Origin: Pelagibacterium luteolum
GTDB taxonomy: Bacteria > Pseudomonadota > Alphaproteobacteria > Rhizobiales > Devosiaceae
Assembly (NCBI RefSeq): GCF_900100665.1
Contig: NZ_FNCS01000001.1
Span: 603,119-667,118, forward strand
Length of the DNA stretch: 64,000 nt
Direction of reading: 5' to 3'
In this document: positions 47,037-55,233 of the stretch, in pieces
Layout: each line of letters starts with the position of its first letter
How positions within the stretch are numbered: position 1 is the stretch's first letter
Notes under the pieces: generated by a model
The model's input: the letters and a program-made list of their open reading frames with translations, nothing else
Told to the model about the DNA's origin: nothing
Databases searched by the model: none
Made by a program: the position numbers and the translations under genes

Positions 47037-47412
47037 GGCGAGGCTGAAGTGGGTTCTCGGGTGCGCCGCGCCGTCGCAAGGGACAACGCAGGGCATAGAC
47101 GCGCAGGCCGGCGGCGCGAGGCAGAAGGACCAAGCGCCGTCATGCCCGAAGCGGTTCGCCCCGTGAGACAATCGGACGAGGCAAAGCCGAGGACCCCGGC
47201 CAACTTTTTGGCCGCGCGGTTGCAGGGGCAGCGCAGGGCGTAGGCGCGGTCTTAGCGCCGTCATGCCCGAAGCGGTTCGCCCCGTGAGACAATCGGACGA
47301 GGCAAAGCCGAGGACCCCGGCCAACTTTTTGGCCGCGCCGTCGCAGGGGCAGCGCAGGGCGTAGGCGCGGCCTTAGCGCCGTCATGCCCGAAGCGGTGCG
47401 CCCCGTGAGACA
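47037..47412 (-). repeat. Tandem array of the two-hairpin dispersed element (three copies)
   Basis: Two near-identical copies, 47175-47291 and 47296-47412, repeat with a 121-bp period and differ at only a few positions. A more divergent third copy at 47037-47170 precedes them. Each contains GAGGACCCCGGC, a GGCCAACTTTTTGGCC-type hairpin, GCAGGGCGTAGGCGC, a GGCGCGG.CTTAGCGCC hairpin and the end GCCGTCATGCCCGAAGCGG. On the minus strand the array begins right behind the terminator of the TIGR02300 gene. Confidence 0.9.
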
Positions 47413-47413
47413 G

Positions 47414-47436
47414 AAAAACGAGCGCCTTAGCGCTCG
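47414..47436 (-). terminator. Terminator overlapping the TIGR02300 stop codon
   Basis: On the minus strand CGAGCGC-TAAG-GCGCTCG-TTTTT is a perfect 7-bp hairpin with a T-tract. The TAA stop codon sits in the loop, so the last two codons of the gene form the left arm. Confidence 0.85.
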
Positions 47437-47888
47437 TCCTCATCAACTTCGACATCGAAATCGATGTCGTCTTCGTCGTCGTCGCTTTCAAGGAACGTGT
47501 CCTCGTCATCGCCGCCCAGTTCGTCGTCGACCTCGACGTCTTCGACATCGGGAATGTCGTCGGCGCTGTCGTCGTCGTCATCATCATCGTCGTCCGATTT
47601 CTCGGCGTCGTTGATGGAGATGACTTCGGCGCCCGCTTCTTCTGCGGCCACATCGACGTCGGCTTCCTCGATTTCGTCCTCTTCTTCCTTCTCGACCTTG
47701 CGTTCCTTGGCGCTGAACTTGGCAGCGTTCTTTTCCTGCAGGGTTTCGAAAAAGCTCAAGGGATAGGATTTGCCCGTATAGGGCGAAACCACAGGATCCT
47801 TGTTGAGGTCATAAAATTTCCGGCCTGTCACCGGGCAAGTCCGCTTGATACCGCGTTCGTCAGTGGCCAAGGCAAAGTTCCCATTCAT
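47427..47888 (-). CDS. TIGR02300 family (FYDLN-acid) protein
   Basis: 153 residues. The N-terminal half has GIKRTCPVTGRKFYDLNKDP and VVSPYTGKSYPLSFF, the signature of this alphaproteobacterial family. The C-terminal 80 residues are nearly all Asp, Glu, Val and Ser, including a run of nine Asp. The acidic tail is a family trait. The function is unknown; such tails suggest binding to basic proteins or to metal ions. It is a single gene with its own terminator. Confidence 0.92.
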   Translation of the reverse strand: MNGNFALATDERGIKRTCPVTGRKFYDLNKDPVVSPYTGKSYPLSFFETLQEKNAAKFSAKERKVEKEEEDEIEEADVDVAAEEAGAEVISINDAEKSDDDDDDDDDSADDIPDVEDVEVDDELGGDDEDTFLESDDDEDDIDFDVEVDEDER

Positions 47889-48103
47889 CGTAATGCTGTC
47901 GGGTTGGTCTATGGGCGCATAGCCGCTTGTGCACGGCGGTCGGGCCTCTTTGACGTCCGGTTACCTTGATTATTTCCATACTGTCAAACGCAAAATGCGC
48001 GGGGCCGCGCGCGCGTCGTATCGCTTTTGCGCCCGCCCGGCTGGCCATGGCCCGTGAGAGGACTTATAGCTGGGGCGAAACGCCCACCATATCGACTGCA
48101 TCC

Positions 48104-48802
48104 ATGTCTCCCCCCTTAGCTCCTTTTCGCACCGGCGCCCGCACGTCCATGCCGATCGCCATCGGCTATGTTCCGGTCGGCATTGCGTTCGGCATTGCAG
48201 CGGTCAAGGCCGGGCTTTCGCCCTTCGAGGCCGGGCTGCTCTCGGCTGTGGTCTATGCCGGGGCCAGCCAGTTTCTGATCCTGGCTCTGGTCGGTGGCGG
48301 CGCGCCCATCATCGTCACCGCCCTCTCGATCATCGTCACCAATGTGCGCCATGTCTTTTATGGCCCCGCAATCATCGAGAAGGCGCGCGAATACGCATCA
48401 AAGCGCCATGCCTGGGCGTGGAGCTTTTTCCTCTCCGATGGCGCCTTCGCCTCGGCGGTGATCGGGCTTAACGCCAATCGCGCCAATTTCTCGCCCCGCT
48501 TCATGTTCGGCATAGCCACCGGACCCTATCTTGCGTGGTTTTCCGGCACGATGATCGGCGCGCTGTTCGGCGGCGCTCTGGGCGCCTACCCGGCAGTCGA
48601 TGCGGCGATGGGCTTTTTGATGCCCGCCCTGTTTTTGGCGATGGTGCTGCAATTGCTCACCCGTGAGCACATTCCCGTGGTCATCGTCACCATTCTGGTC
48701 GCCGTCCCACTCATCGTTCTGGTCTCGCCCACGGTCGGCATCATCGGCGCCATGGTCGTGGGCGCTTTGTCCAGCCTCGTCCCATGGCGGAGGGCGCCAT
48801 GA
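48104..48802 (+). CDS. azlC: Branched-chain amino acid exporter large subunit (AzlC)
   Basis: 232 residues with six or more hydrophobic segments: the AzlC opening SMPIAIGYVPVGIAFGIAAV, LLSAVVYAGASQFLILALVG, ALSIIVTNVRHVFYGPAI and FFLSDGAFASAVIGLN. With AzlD it forms a two-component permease that exports leucine, valine or analogues. The ATG at 48104 starts just before the first membrane helix; the open frame upstream is not conserved-looking. Its stop codon overlaps the azlD start. Confidence 0.93.
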   Translation: MSPPLAPFRTGARTSMPIAIGYVPVGIAFGIAAVKAGLSPFEAGLLSAVVYAGASQFLILALVGGGAPIIVTALSIIVTNVRHVFYGPAIIEKAREYASKRHAWAWSFFLSDGAFASAVIGLNANRANFSPRFMFGIATGPYLAWFSGTMIGALFGGALGAYPAVDAAMGFLMPALFLAMVLQLLTREHIPVVIVTILVAVPLIVLVSPTVGIIGAMVVGALSSLVPWRRAP

Positions 48803-49119
48803 ATACCGAACTCATCATCGTCACCCTGCTGGTCGGGCTGGGGACCTATCTCATTCGCTTCCTGCCGACATTTTTCATGCGCGGCACCGGCAATCCCCAG
48901 GCGCCACTCTCGCGCTTTCTGGCCGCCACCGGCCCGGCAGCCATCGCCGCGCTTTATGTCGGCGCCGTGCTGCCCATGCTCTCGCCCGATCTTGCGGCGA
49001 TTGCGCCCCTGCTTTTGGGCTCCATCGCCGTCGTCGCCATCTACCTTTGGCGCCGCGACGTCACCATCGCCACCCTCGGCGGCGCGCTGGTTTATGGCGT
49101 TGTCTTTGCGCTCTTGTGA
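48799..49119 (+). CDS. azlD: Branched-chain amino acid exporter small subunit (AzlD)
   Basis: 106 residues, four hydrophobic segments. NTELIIVTLLVGLGTYLIRF, FLAATGPAAIAALYVGAVLP and the final TIATLGGALVYGVVFALL are typical of AzlD. The ATG at 48799 overlaps the azlC TGA (ATGA) and has GGAGGGC upstream, so the subunits are translationally coupled. Confidence 0.93.
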   Translation: MNTELIIVTLLVGLGTYLIRFLPTFFMRGTGNPQAPLSRFLAATGPAAIAALYVGAVLPMLSPDLAAIAPLLLGSIAVVAIYLWRRDVTIATLGGALVYGVVFALL

Positions 49120-49193
49120 TCGCTCCGGCCATGGTCCTGCCATGCGGGCGGTGTTACGATTCGCCTCACAGGTGATTTGCAAGGAGGATCGCG

Positions 49194-49562
49194 ATGAAAG
49201 CCGGTTTGCTAGCAGCAGCACTCACGCTGGGAGCCCTCCCGGCCCTCGCCGTCGAAACCTCAATGCAATTGGTGCTCGAGCTCGAAGGCAACGCCCAGCG
49301 CGATGTCACCAGCTACACCTGCGACGGCATCGACGACCTTTTGACCGTCGAATACATCAACGCCCATCCGATTTTTCTCGGCATCGTGCCGGTCGATGGC
49401 GAAAGCCTGGTTTTCGTCAACGTCATCTCGGCCTCGGGTGCGCGCTATGTCTCGGGCCAGTATGAATGGTGGACCCAAGGCAATAACGCCACATTGACCG
49501 ACGCCACAGCCGATGACGACGCCGACCCCATCGAATGCGTCGCCGCCGAAGACATCCCCTGA
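49194..49562 (+). CDS. MliC-like periplasmic lysozyme-inhibitor family protein
   Basis: 122 residues with a signal peptide [19 protein letters not shown]. The mature region has [20 protein letters not shown] and the conserved [20 protein letters not shown] followed by ATLTDA, the signature of the C-type lysozyme inhibitor (MliC/COG3895) family. The two Cys residues can pair. An AGGAGG precedes the ATG closely. It is not a lipoprotein, since no lipobox is present. Confidence 0.87.
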   Translation: MKAGLLAAALTLGALPALAVETSMQLVLELEGNAQRDVTSYTCDGIDDLLTVEYINAHPIFLGIVPVDGESLVFVNVISASGARYVSGQYEWWTQGNNATLTDATADDDADPIECVAAEDIP

Positions 49563-49614
49563 TCATGGCCTGCTTTTTGCAAGATTTGCTGCCGTCATCG
49601 CACGGGAGATAAAA

Positions 49615-50088
49615 ATGCGCGCAACGGGCATCGAACACAAAGGCCATTGGCAGGGCGCCATCGCCGGACGCGCCGTCCTGCCCCATGATCAGCGCGCCGT
49701 CCGCCGCAAGCTGATCACCCTCGATAATGGCCTCGACGTGCTTGTCGATCTCCCCGAGACCACCGCGCTCGATACCGGCGATGCGCTGAAACTCGAAGAC
49801 GGCCGCTTTGCCGAAATCGTCGCCGCCAAAGAACCCCTTTATGCGATAACCGGCCGTTCGGTCGGCCATTTGGCTGAACTCGTCTGGCACATCGGCAACC
49901 GCCATCTCCCTTGCCAGATCGAAACGAAATCGGGCACCCCGCAACGCCTGTTCATCGGCCGTGACCATGTGATCAAGGAGATGCTCGAAGGCCTCGGCGC
50001 CGCCGTCACCGAGGTTTCGGCCCCCTTCTCTCCCTTGCGCGGCGCCTATGCCGGCCACGCGCACGGTCACGCCCATCATCATGGCTGA
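49615..50088 (+). CDS. ureE: Urease accessory protein UreE
   Basis: UreE is the nickel metallochaperone that delivers Ni to UreG during urease activation. The 157 residues contain [25 protein letters not shown]-type [20 protein letters not shown] (RH and NRH metal-site region) and the His-rich C-terminus [10 protein letters not shown]. The ATG at 49615 has GGGAG upstream. It overlaps ureF by 8 bases. No urease structural gene is upstream; the neighbour is the MliC-like gene. Confidence 0.94.
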   Translation: MRATGIEHKGHWQGAIAGRAVLPHDQRAVRRKLITLDNGLDVLVDLPETTALDTGDALKLEDGRFAEIVAAKEPLYAITGRSVGHLAELVWHIGNRHLPCQIETKSGTPQRLFIGRDHVIKEMLEGLGAAVTEVSAPFSPLRGAYAGHAHGHAHHHG

Positions 50089-50758
50089 CACGGCGCTCAT
50101 CCGCCTGTTTTCCTGGCTCTCACCAGCCTTCCCCATTGGCGGTTTTGCCTATTCCCAAGGCCTCGAAACCGCCATCGCCGATGGCCGCATCCGCACGGCA
50201 GAAACGCTGTCCGCCTGGATCGCCGGCCAGCTCCATCGCGGCCCGTTGCGCAACGATGCCTATTTCCTCGCCATCGCTGCCCGCGCCGTAAGCAGTGCCG
50301 ACCCCAAAGCCCTCGCCGACGCCAATGCCTACGCGCTCGCTCTGCAGATTTCCGCCGAGCGCGACAAGGAAACCCGCGAGCAGGCCCGCTCCTTTCTCGA
50401 TGCCGCCGCAGCATGGCCCGTCGAGACCCCCGATTGGCTGGCCGAAATCCTTGGCAACCCCATTGCCCTCCCCATCGCCTTCGGCGCCATGGCGGCCCTG
50501 CACGGGCTTGCGCCCACCGCCGCCATCGCGGGCTTTGCCAATGCCGCCATCGGTCAACAGATTTCCGTCGGCGTCCGCCTGATCCCTTTGGGCCAAACCG
50601 CGGGCCTTCACGTCCTCGCCAGCCTCGAACCCAAGATCGCAGTCCTCGCCGAAACCGCCCTCACAGCCAACCTCGAAGACATTTCGGGCTTGTCCTATGG
50701 CACCGATATTGCAAGCCTTCGCCACGAAGATCTCAGCGTCAGGATATTTCGCTCATGA
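50081..50758 (+). CDS. ureF: Urease accessory protein UreF
   Basis: UreF joins UreD (UreH) and UreG on apo-urease and acts as a gate for carbamylation and nickel insertion. The 225 residues show [20 protein letters not shown] near the N-terminus, then an all-helical body with GISVGVRL-type [20 protein letters not shown]. Its stop codon overlaps the ureG start (ATGA), coupling the two. Confidence 0.94.
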   Translation: MADTALIRLFSWLSPAFPIGGFAYSQGLETAIADGRIRTAETLSAWIAGQLHRGPLRNDAYFLAIAARAVSSADPKALADANAYALALQISAERDKETREQARSFLDAAAAWPVETPDWLAEILGNPIALPIAFGAMAALHGLAPTAAIAGFANAAIGQQISVGVRLIPLGQTAGLHVLASLEPKIAVLAETALTANLEDISGLSYGTDIASLRHEDLSVRIFRS

Positions 50759-51390
50759 GCCAGTCGAAAAACGGTCCCCTCCGCGTCGGCATCGGCGGCC
50801 CGGTCGGTTCGGGCAAGACCACCCTGACCGAAAAGCTCTGCAAGGCGCTCCGCGACCATTATTCGGTCGGCGTCGTCACCAACGACATCTACACAAAAGA
50901 AGACGCCATGATGCTGGCGCGCCTCCAGGCCTTGCCTGAAGAGCGCATTTTAGGCGTCGAAACCGGCGGCTGCCCCCACACCGCCATTCGCGAAGACGCC
51001 TCGATCAATCTGCGCGCCATTGCCGAATTGTCTGCTCGCATCCCCGATCTCGACATCGTCTTTATCGAATCGGGCGGCGACAATCTCGCCGCCACCTTCT
51101 CCCCCGATCTGGCCGACGTGACGCTCTATGTCATTTCGGTCTGCCAGGGCGAGGAAATCCCGAGAAAGGGCGGCCCCGGCATTACGCGCTCGGACATGCT
51201 GGTCATCAACAAATCCGACCTCGCCCCTTATGTCGAAGTCGATCTCTCGGTGATGGACGCCGACGCCACTCGCATGCGCGATGGTGGTCCCCACGTCTTC
51301 ACCGATCTTAAACGCGGCAAAGGCGTCGACGACATCGTCGCCTTCCTCGAACGCCAGGGCGGTCTCGTGCGGTCTGAACTGGCGCTGTGA
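50755..51390 (+). CDS. ureG: Urease accessory GTPase UreG
   Basis: This SIMIBI-class GTPase drives nickel transfer into urease. The 211 residues carry the P-loop [17 protein letters not shown] near residue 12, [10 protein letters not shown], the nickel-binding [18 protein letters not shown] (Cys-Pro-His), [17 protein letters not shown] and NKSDLAPYV (G4). It is the last gene of ureEFG. Confidence 0.96.
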   Translation: MSQSKNGPLRVGIGGPVGSGKTTLTEKLCKALRDHYSVGVVTNDIYTKEDAMMLARLQALPEERILGVETGGCPHTAIREDASINLRAIAELSARIPDLDIVFIESGGDNLAATFSPDLADVTLYVISVCQGEEIPRKGGPGITRSDMLVINKSDLAPYVEVDLSVMDADATRMRDGGPHVFTDLKRGKGVDDIVAFLERQGGLVRSELAL

Positions 51391-51422
51391 ACCACTAGCC
51401 CCTCAAGCCCGTTCAATCGGGC

Positions 51423-52979
51423 ATGACCCAGCCCGTCTCCGCTCTCCGCCTCATCCTGGGCGACCAGCTTTCGCGCAGCCTTGCCTCGCTCAGAGATTGC
51501 GACAAGACCAACGACCTCGTCGTCCTTGCCGAGGTGATGGAAGAGGCCAGCTATGTGCCTCATCACAAAAAGAAGCTGGTCTTTGTCTTTTCCGCCATGC
51601 GCCATTTCGCGTCCGAGCTGGAAAAATCGGGCTACCGCGTCCGTTATTATAAGCTCACCGATCCAGACGGCGCCGACAGCCTGACCGACATCGTCGAAAC
51701 GTTGGTCAAAACCCACGCCCCGGACCGTCTGGTCCTCACCGCGCCGGGCGAATACCGGGTGCGCAACATGATGGAGGACTGGCGCGAAACCCTCGACTGC
51801 TCCGTCGTCATCCTGGAGGATGATCGCTTCATCGCCAGCCACGCCGATTTCGAGGCCTGGGCAGGCCCCGACCCGAAATCGCTCCGCATGGAATATTTCT
51901 ACCGCGAGATGCGCAAGCGCACCGGTTATCTCATGGAAGACGGCAAGCCCATCGGCGGCAAATGGAATTTCGATGCCGAAAACCGCAAGGCGATCCCAGC
52001 GGCCATCCAGCCTCCGCCTCGCCCGCACACACCGCCCGACGCGATCACCAGCGATATCATCGCCATGGTCGGCGAGAAATTTCCCGACAACTTCGGCGAT
52101 CTCGAACCCTTTGACTACCCGGTCACGCGCCGCGCCGCGCTCCATGCCCTCGACTGGTTCATCGACGCGGCCCTCCCCGATTTCGGCACCTATCAGGACG
52201 CCATGCGCACGGGCGATCCGCTATTGTTTCACAGCCACATTTCCGCGCTGATCAATATCGGCCTGCTCGATCCGCGCGAGGTCTGCGAAAAAGCCATCGC
52301 CGCCTATGAAAACGGTAAGGCCCCGATCAACGCCGTCGAAGGCTTCGTGCGGCAGGTCATCGGCTGGCGTGAATTCATCCGTGGCGTCTATTGGCTCAAA
52401 ATGCCTGGATATGGCGAGGAAAACGCCCTCAACGCCAAAGCTCCGCTGCCCGATTTCTTCTGGACCGCCGAAACCGATATGAACTGCCTCGCCCAGTCGA
52501 TCGGCGATACCAAACGCTTAGCCTTTGCCCATCACATCCAGCGCCTGATGGTCATCGGCAATTTCTCGCTCCTGGCCGGGCTCGATCCCAAACAGGTCCA
52601 GCACTGGTTCCTGCTTGTTTATTTCGACGCCTATGAATGGGTCGAAATGCCCAACGTTGTGGGCATGGCGCTGTTCGCCGATGGCGGTTTTTTCGCCTCA
52701 AAGCCCTACGCCGCCGCCGGCGCGTACATCAATCGCATGTCCGATTATTGCTCGGGCTGCGTTTACGATCCCAAAAAGCGCACCGGCACGGGCGCCTGCC
52801 CCTTTAACGCGCTCTATTGGGAGTTCCTCGATCGGCACCGTCAGCGCTTTGCCTCAAATCGGCGCATGAGTGTCATTCTCGCCAATCTCGACCGCTTCGA
52901 GCCCGAGGACCTCAAAGCGATCCGGACAGAGGCAAAACGCTTTCGCGAAAGCCTCACATCCGCATACGCCGCACCCTAG
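51423..52979 (+). CDS. Cryptochrome/photolyase-family protein of the FeS-BCP (PhrB) type
   Basis: 518 residues, LRLILGDQLSRSLASLRDCD at the start and the FAD-binding helical domain in the C-terminal half (GFVRQVIGWREFIRGVYW, FAHHIQRLMVIGNFSLLAGL, DAYEWVEMPNVVGMALFADG). Cysteines near residues 354, 442, 445 and 458 (in MNCLAQ, YCSGC and GACPFN) fit the 4Fe-4S site of the bacterial (6-4) photolyase PhrB group. It should repair UV (6-4) photoproducts with light or act as a photoreceptor. It begins 32 bp after ureG. Confidence 0.93.
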   Translation: MTQPVSALRLILGDQLSRSLASLRDCDKTNDLVVLAEVMEEASYVPHHKKKLVFVFSAMRHFASELEKSGYRVRYYKLTDPDGADSLTDIVETLVKTHAPDRLVLTAPGEYRVRNMMEDWRETLDCSVVILEDDRFIASHADFEAWAGPDPKSLRMEYFYREMRKRTGYLMEDGKPIGGKWNFDAENRKAIPAAIQPPPRPHTPPDAITSDIIAMVGEKFPDNFGDLEPFDYPVTRRAALHALDWFIDAALPDFGTYQDAMRTGDPLLFHSHISALINIGLLDPREVCEKAIAAYENGKAPINAVEGFVRQVIGWREFIRGVYWLKMPGYGEENALNAKAPLPDFFWTAETDMNCLAQSIGDTKRLAFAHHIQRLMVIGNFSLLAGLDPKQVQHWFLLVYFDAYEWVEMPNVVGMALFADGGFFASKPYAAAGAYINRMSDYCSGCVYDPKKRTGTGACPFNALYWEFLDRHRQRFASNRRMSVILANLDRFEPEDLKAIRTEAKRFRESLTSAYAAP

Positions 52980-52996
52980 CCAGAGCCCTCCGCGCG

Positions 52997-53011
52997 GAAT
53001 AAAATGAGAAC
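52997..53011 (+). promoter_or_regulatory. LexA (SOS) box-like site before mmcB
   Basis: GAAT-AAAATGA-GAAC, the reverse complement of GTTC-N7-ATTC, matches the alphaproteobacterial LexA operator GTTC-N7-GTTC at 7 of 8 specified bases. It ends directly against the mmcB ATG, so bound LexA would block either transcription from the short gap or ribosome access. Confidence 0.5.
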
Positions 53012-53503
53012 ATGAGCGACATCGATTCCGCCCTTCAGCCCATCCTGACCGATGGCCGTCAGTCTCCCACCGCGCTCCGCGTCCAGCGCGGCGTCATGCG
53101 CTATCTGCGCTCGGTGCACGATATGACGTGCTTTGCCGAAGTGCCGCTCAGCAATGGCCGCCGCGCCGATGTCATCGCGCTCGGCTGCAAGGGCGAAATC
53201 TGGATCGTGGAAATCAAATCCAGCCTCATCGATTTCAAAATCGATTCCAAATGGCACCACTACAAGGATTTCTGCGACAGGTTCTTTTTCTGTAAGCCGC
53301 CCGAGCTCGATGCCGGGATTTTCCCCGACACCGAAGGCTTGATGGTGGCCGACGGCCATTGGGGCGATATCGTGCGCCATGCCGGCCATGATCCGCTGGC
53401 CGGTGCCCGCCGCAAGGCGATGCTGCTAAAGCTCGCCCGCCTCGGCGCAGACAGGGTTCACGGCCTCATGGACCCCGAAACCCGCCGCGAAGACATCTAC
53501 TGA
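53012..53503 (+). CDS. mmcB: MmcB-type DNA repair nuclease-like protein
   Basis: 163 residues of the MmcB/COG5321 family with a PD-(D/E)xK-like core: RRADVIALGCKGEIWIVEIK gives the Asp and the E-x-K pair, followed by SSLIDFKIDSKWHHYKDFCD. A Caulobacter homologue contributes to mitomycin C resistance and is SOS-regulated. The gene starts 32 bp after the photolyase and is preceded by a LexA-like site. Confidence 0.9.
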   Translation: MSDIDSALQPILTDGRQSPTALRVQRGVMRYLRSVHDMTCFAEVPLSNGRRADVIALGCKGEIWIVEIKSSLIDFKIDSKWHHYKDFCDRFFFCKPPELDAGIFPDTEGLMVADGHWGDIVRHAGHDPLAGARRKAMLLKLARLGADRVHGLMDPETRREDIY

Positions 53504-53528
53504 TCCGGGCGCCACGCTCAGCCTGCCG

Positions 53529-54689
53529 TCATTCGACCCGGATGAACTCTGCCAGGACGGCACCCGACTCATCCAGAAGCGACAGCGTCGCTCCGTCCGT
53601 CTCATAGCGTGCAGCATTGGTGTAAGCGTCAAAAAGCGCCCGCTCCTGCGCGCCGATGGGGTCCGCGCAGCCGCGCTGTGTCGCAACGAAATCGCCCATG
53701 GCGATCGATCCGTCCTCTCCCAGAGTCACGGGCCCGCCATAGCCATTGCAACCCGAATTGCCGCCCGCCGTGCCGTCGGTCTCGAACTCGAGCGTCGTCT
53801 CCACGCCTTCGGCCACCGCCTCCCCGCCAAGCATAGTGGCGCGCCATTGGCTGCCACTAAGGTCGGGCAGGACAGCGCCCGTCTCTTGCGGGTTGGCCAC
53901 CAGCGTCGCCACGCCGTTGCCCTCCGCATCCAGCAGCGTCAGCGTCTCGCCTTCAAGGCCATAGGTTGCCGCGGCATCCAGCGCGGCAAAAAAGTCGCGC
54001 TCCTGGCTCATCGCCGGTTCGGCGCACGCCATCATTGTCGAAAACACCTCCGAAAAATCGAAAGTGCCGGCCTCTTCAAAGGTGATGGTGCCGCCATAGG
54101 AATTGCACCCGCCATTGCCGCCCACACCGCCGTCCTCGGCGTTGAAGGTCAATGTGGTGTCCACATCGTCTACCGCCTGGTTTTCGCCCAGCGCGGTCAA
54201 AAGCCAGGTCGTGCCGGCCAAATCCGCCGGCATCGCGGCCGTGTTGTCACCCACCTCGGCGTCATCCGCGCCAGATGGCGCATCCCCACTTCGGGCATTG
54301 ACCAGCGCCACAGCCACAGGCTCGGTCTGGTTCAGAGGATCGACGGCAATCCGCGTATCGTTGATGAACCAAAGCTCGCCCTCCACCTCGATCCGCGCCG
54401 AGATCGCATAAGACCGGCCGTCTTCGATCGCGCTTTCATCGACATCGAGCACGAACCCGATCGGAACCTGCCCGGCCGGGTCGATCACCTGTTCGGCCAG
54501 CGTCACCGCCGGCGCGTCGGCCAGCGACACATCGAGCAGCGAAACCGTTGCAATGGCGGTCTCGGGCAGCGCAATTCGCTCGCGATAGGCAATGTCGCCG
54601 GTAATCGTATGGCTCTGTGCCAGTGCGGACGTGGCCATCAGGACACTGGCCAGCGTGGCAAGCGATAGGGTGCGGGCGGAAAACAACAT
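53529..54689 (-). CDS. Secreted YbaY/double-META domain protein
   Basis: 386 residues with a signal peptide (LATLASVLMATSALAQ). The first ~110 mature residues resemble the YbaY-type lipoprotein domain (ITGDIAYRERIALPETAIAT, IPIGF-like VPIGFVLDVDE, YAISARIEVEGELWFIND). Two META (HslJ-like) domains follow, each with the GCNSYGG or GCNGYGG turn and an MMAC or QRGC cysteine: FSEVFSTMMACAEPAMSQER and MGDFVATQRGCADPIGAQER. META proteins are linked to stress or novobiocin resistance, but their chemistry is unknown. Confidence 0.9.
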   Translation of the reverse strand: MLFSARTLSLATLASVLMATSALAQSHTITGDIAYRERIALPETAIATVSLLDVSLADAPAVTLAEQVIDPAGQVPIGFVLDVDESAIEDGRSYAISARIEVEGELWFINDTRIAVDPLNQTEPVAVALVNARSGDAPSGADDAEVGDNTAAMPADLAGTTWLLTALGENQAVDDVDTTLTFNAEDGGVGGNGGCNSYGGTITFEEAGTFDFSEVFSTMMACAEPAMSQERDFFAALDAAATYGLEGETLTLLDAEGNGVATLVANPQETGAVLPDLSGSQWRATMLGGEAVAEGVETTLEFETDGTAGGNSGCNGYGGPVTLGEDGSIAMGDFVATQRGCADPIGAQERALFDAYTNAARYETDGATLSLLDESGAVLAEFIRVE

Positions 54690-54918
54690 GGCGAAAACTC
54701 CATTCTCTACCGTCTCAAGCTCGGTACGTCCTTTTCGGTTCCCACCCCTGAATGCCCGCTGAACGCCCCCGCGTGGCTAACGCCATGCGTTAATTTGCGC
54801 GCCTTTCGCGCATATCGCGCATCGAACGCATAATAACATGGTTAACCATTGATGAACGGCAGAGCGGCCCGTTTTCTCCTGTGTGTCGAAGGGCTTAACC
54901 CCGCCAAAGGAGGCGAAC

Positions 54919-55233
54919 ATGAAAATCTTGGTAACCGCAACGCTCATCTCTGCACTGGCCTTTGCCGCTCCGGCTCAGGCCCAGCTCTTCAAGTCCGGAA
55001 ATTCCGGCCTTCTGGGCATCGCCAACAACCTTGTCGGCCTGCAGACCGGCCACATCTCGGTGCTCAATGGCGGCATCCTCAATGGTTCGAACGTCCTCTC
55101 GGGCATCGGCCTCGGATCGTCCGCCCAGACCTCGAACAACTCCACAAACGTCACCGGCTCGGGCCATGCCCTCGGTAACCAGTGGGGCTCGAACTACTCG
55201 CATTCGTTCAACCGCCGCGGCTTCGGCTGGTAA
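54919..55233 (+). CDS. Small secreted Gly/Asn/Ser-rich protein
   Basis: 104 residues from the ATG at 54919 with the strong Shine-Dalgarno AAAGGAGG 6 bases upstream. The signal peptide is MKILVTATLISALAFAAPAQ with cleavage near AQAQ. The mature ~80 residues have repeating hydrophobic/Asn/Gly segments (GLLGIANNLVGLQTGHISVL, NGGILNGSNVLSGIGLGSSA) and an Asn/Ser/His-rich tail ending in an aromatic Trp. I do not recognise a family. Composition suggests a surface or matrix protein that may self-assemble. Confidence 0.78.
   Translation: MKILVTATLISALAFAAPAQAQLFKSGNSGLLGIANNLVGLQTGHISVLNGGILNGSNVLSGIGLGSSAQTSNNSTNVTGSGHALGNQWGSNYSHSFNRRGFGW

Noticed and set aside
46386-47243. 285-codon plus-strand frame across tRNA-Ala and the repeat region
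   Set aside because: It runs through a tRNA gene and repeat copies, its composition follows the repeats, and there is no ribosome-binding site or conserved motif.
47175-47412. Tandem copies considered as a CRISPR array
   Set aside because: The period is 121 bp with no unique spacers between short repeats, and no cas genes are present.
46931-47653. Several short minus-strand frames repeating the same peptide in the tandem repeats
   Set aside because: The repeated peptides simply translate the 121-bp tandem repeat. They have no start signals and no family resemblance.
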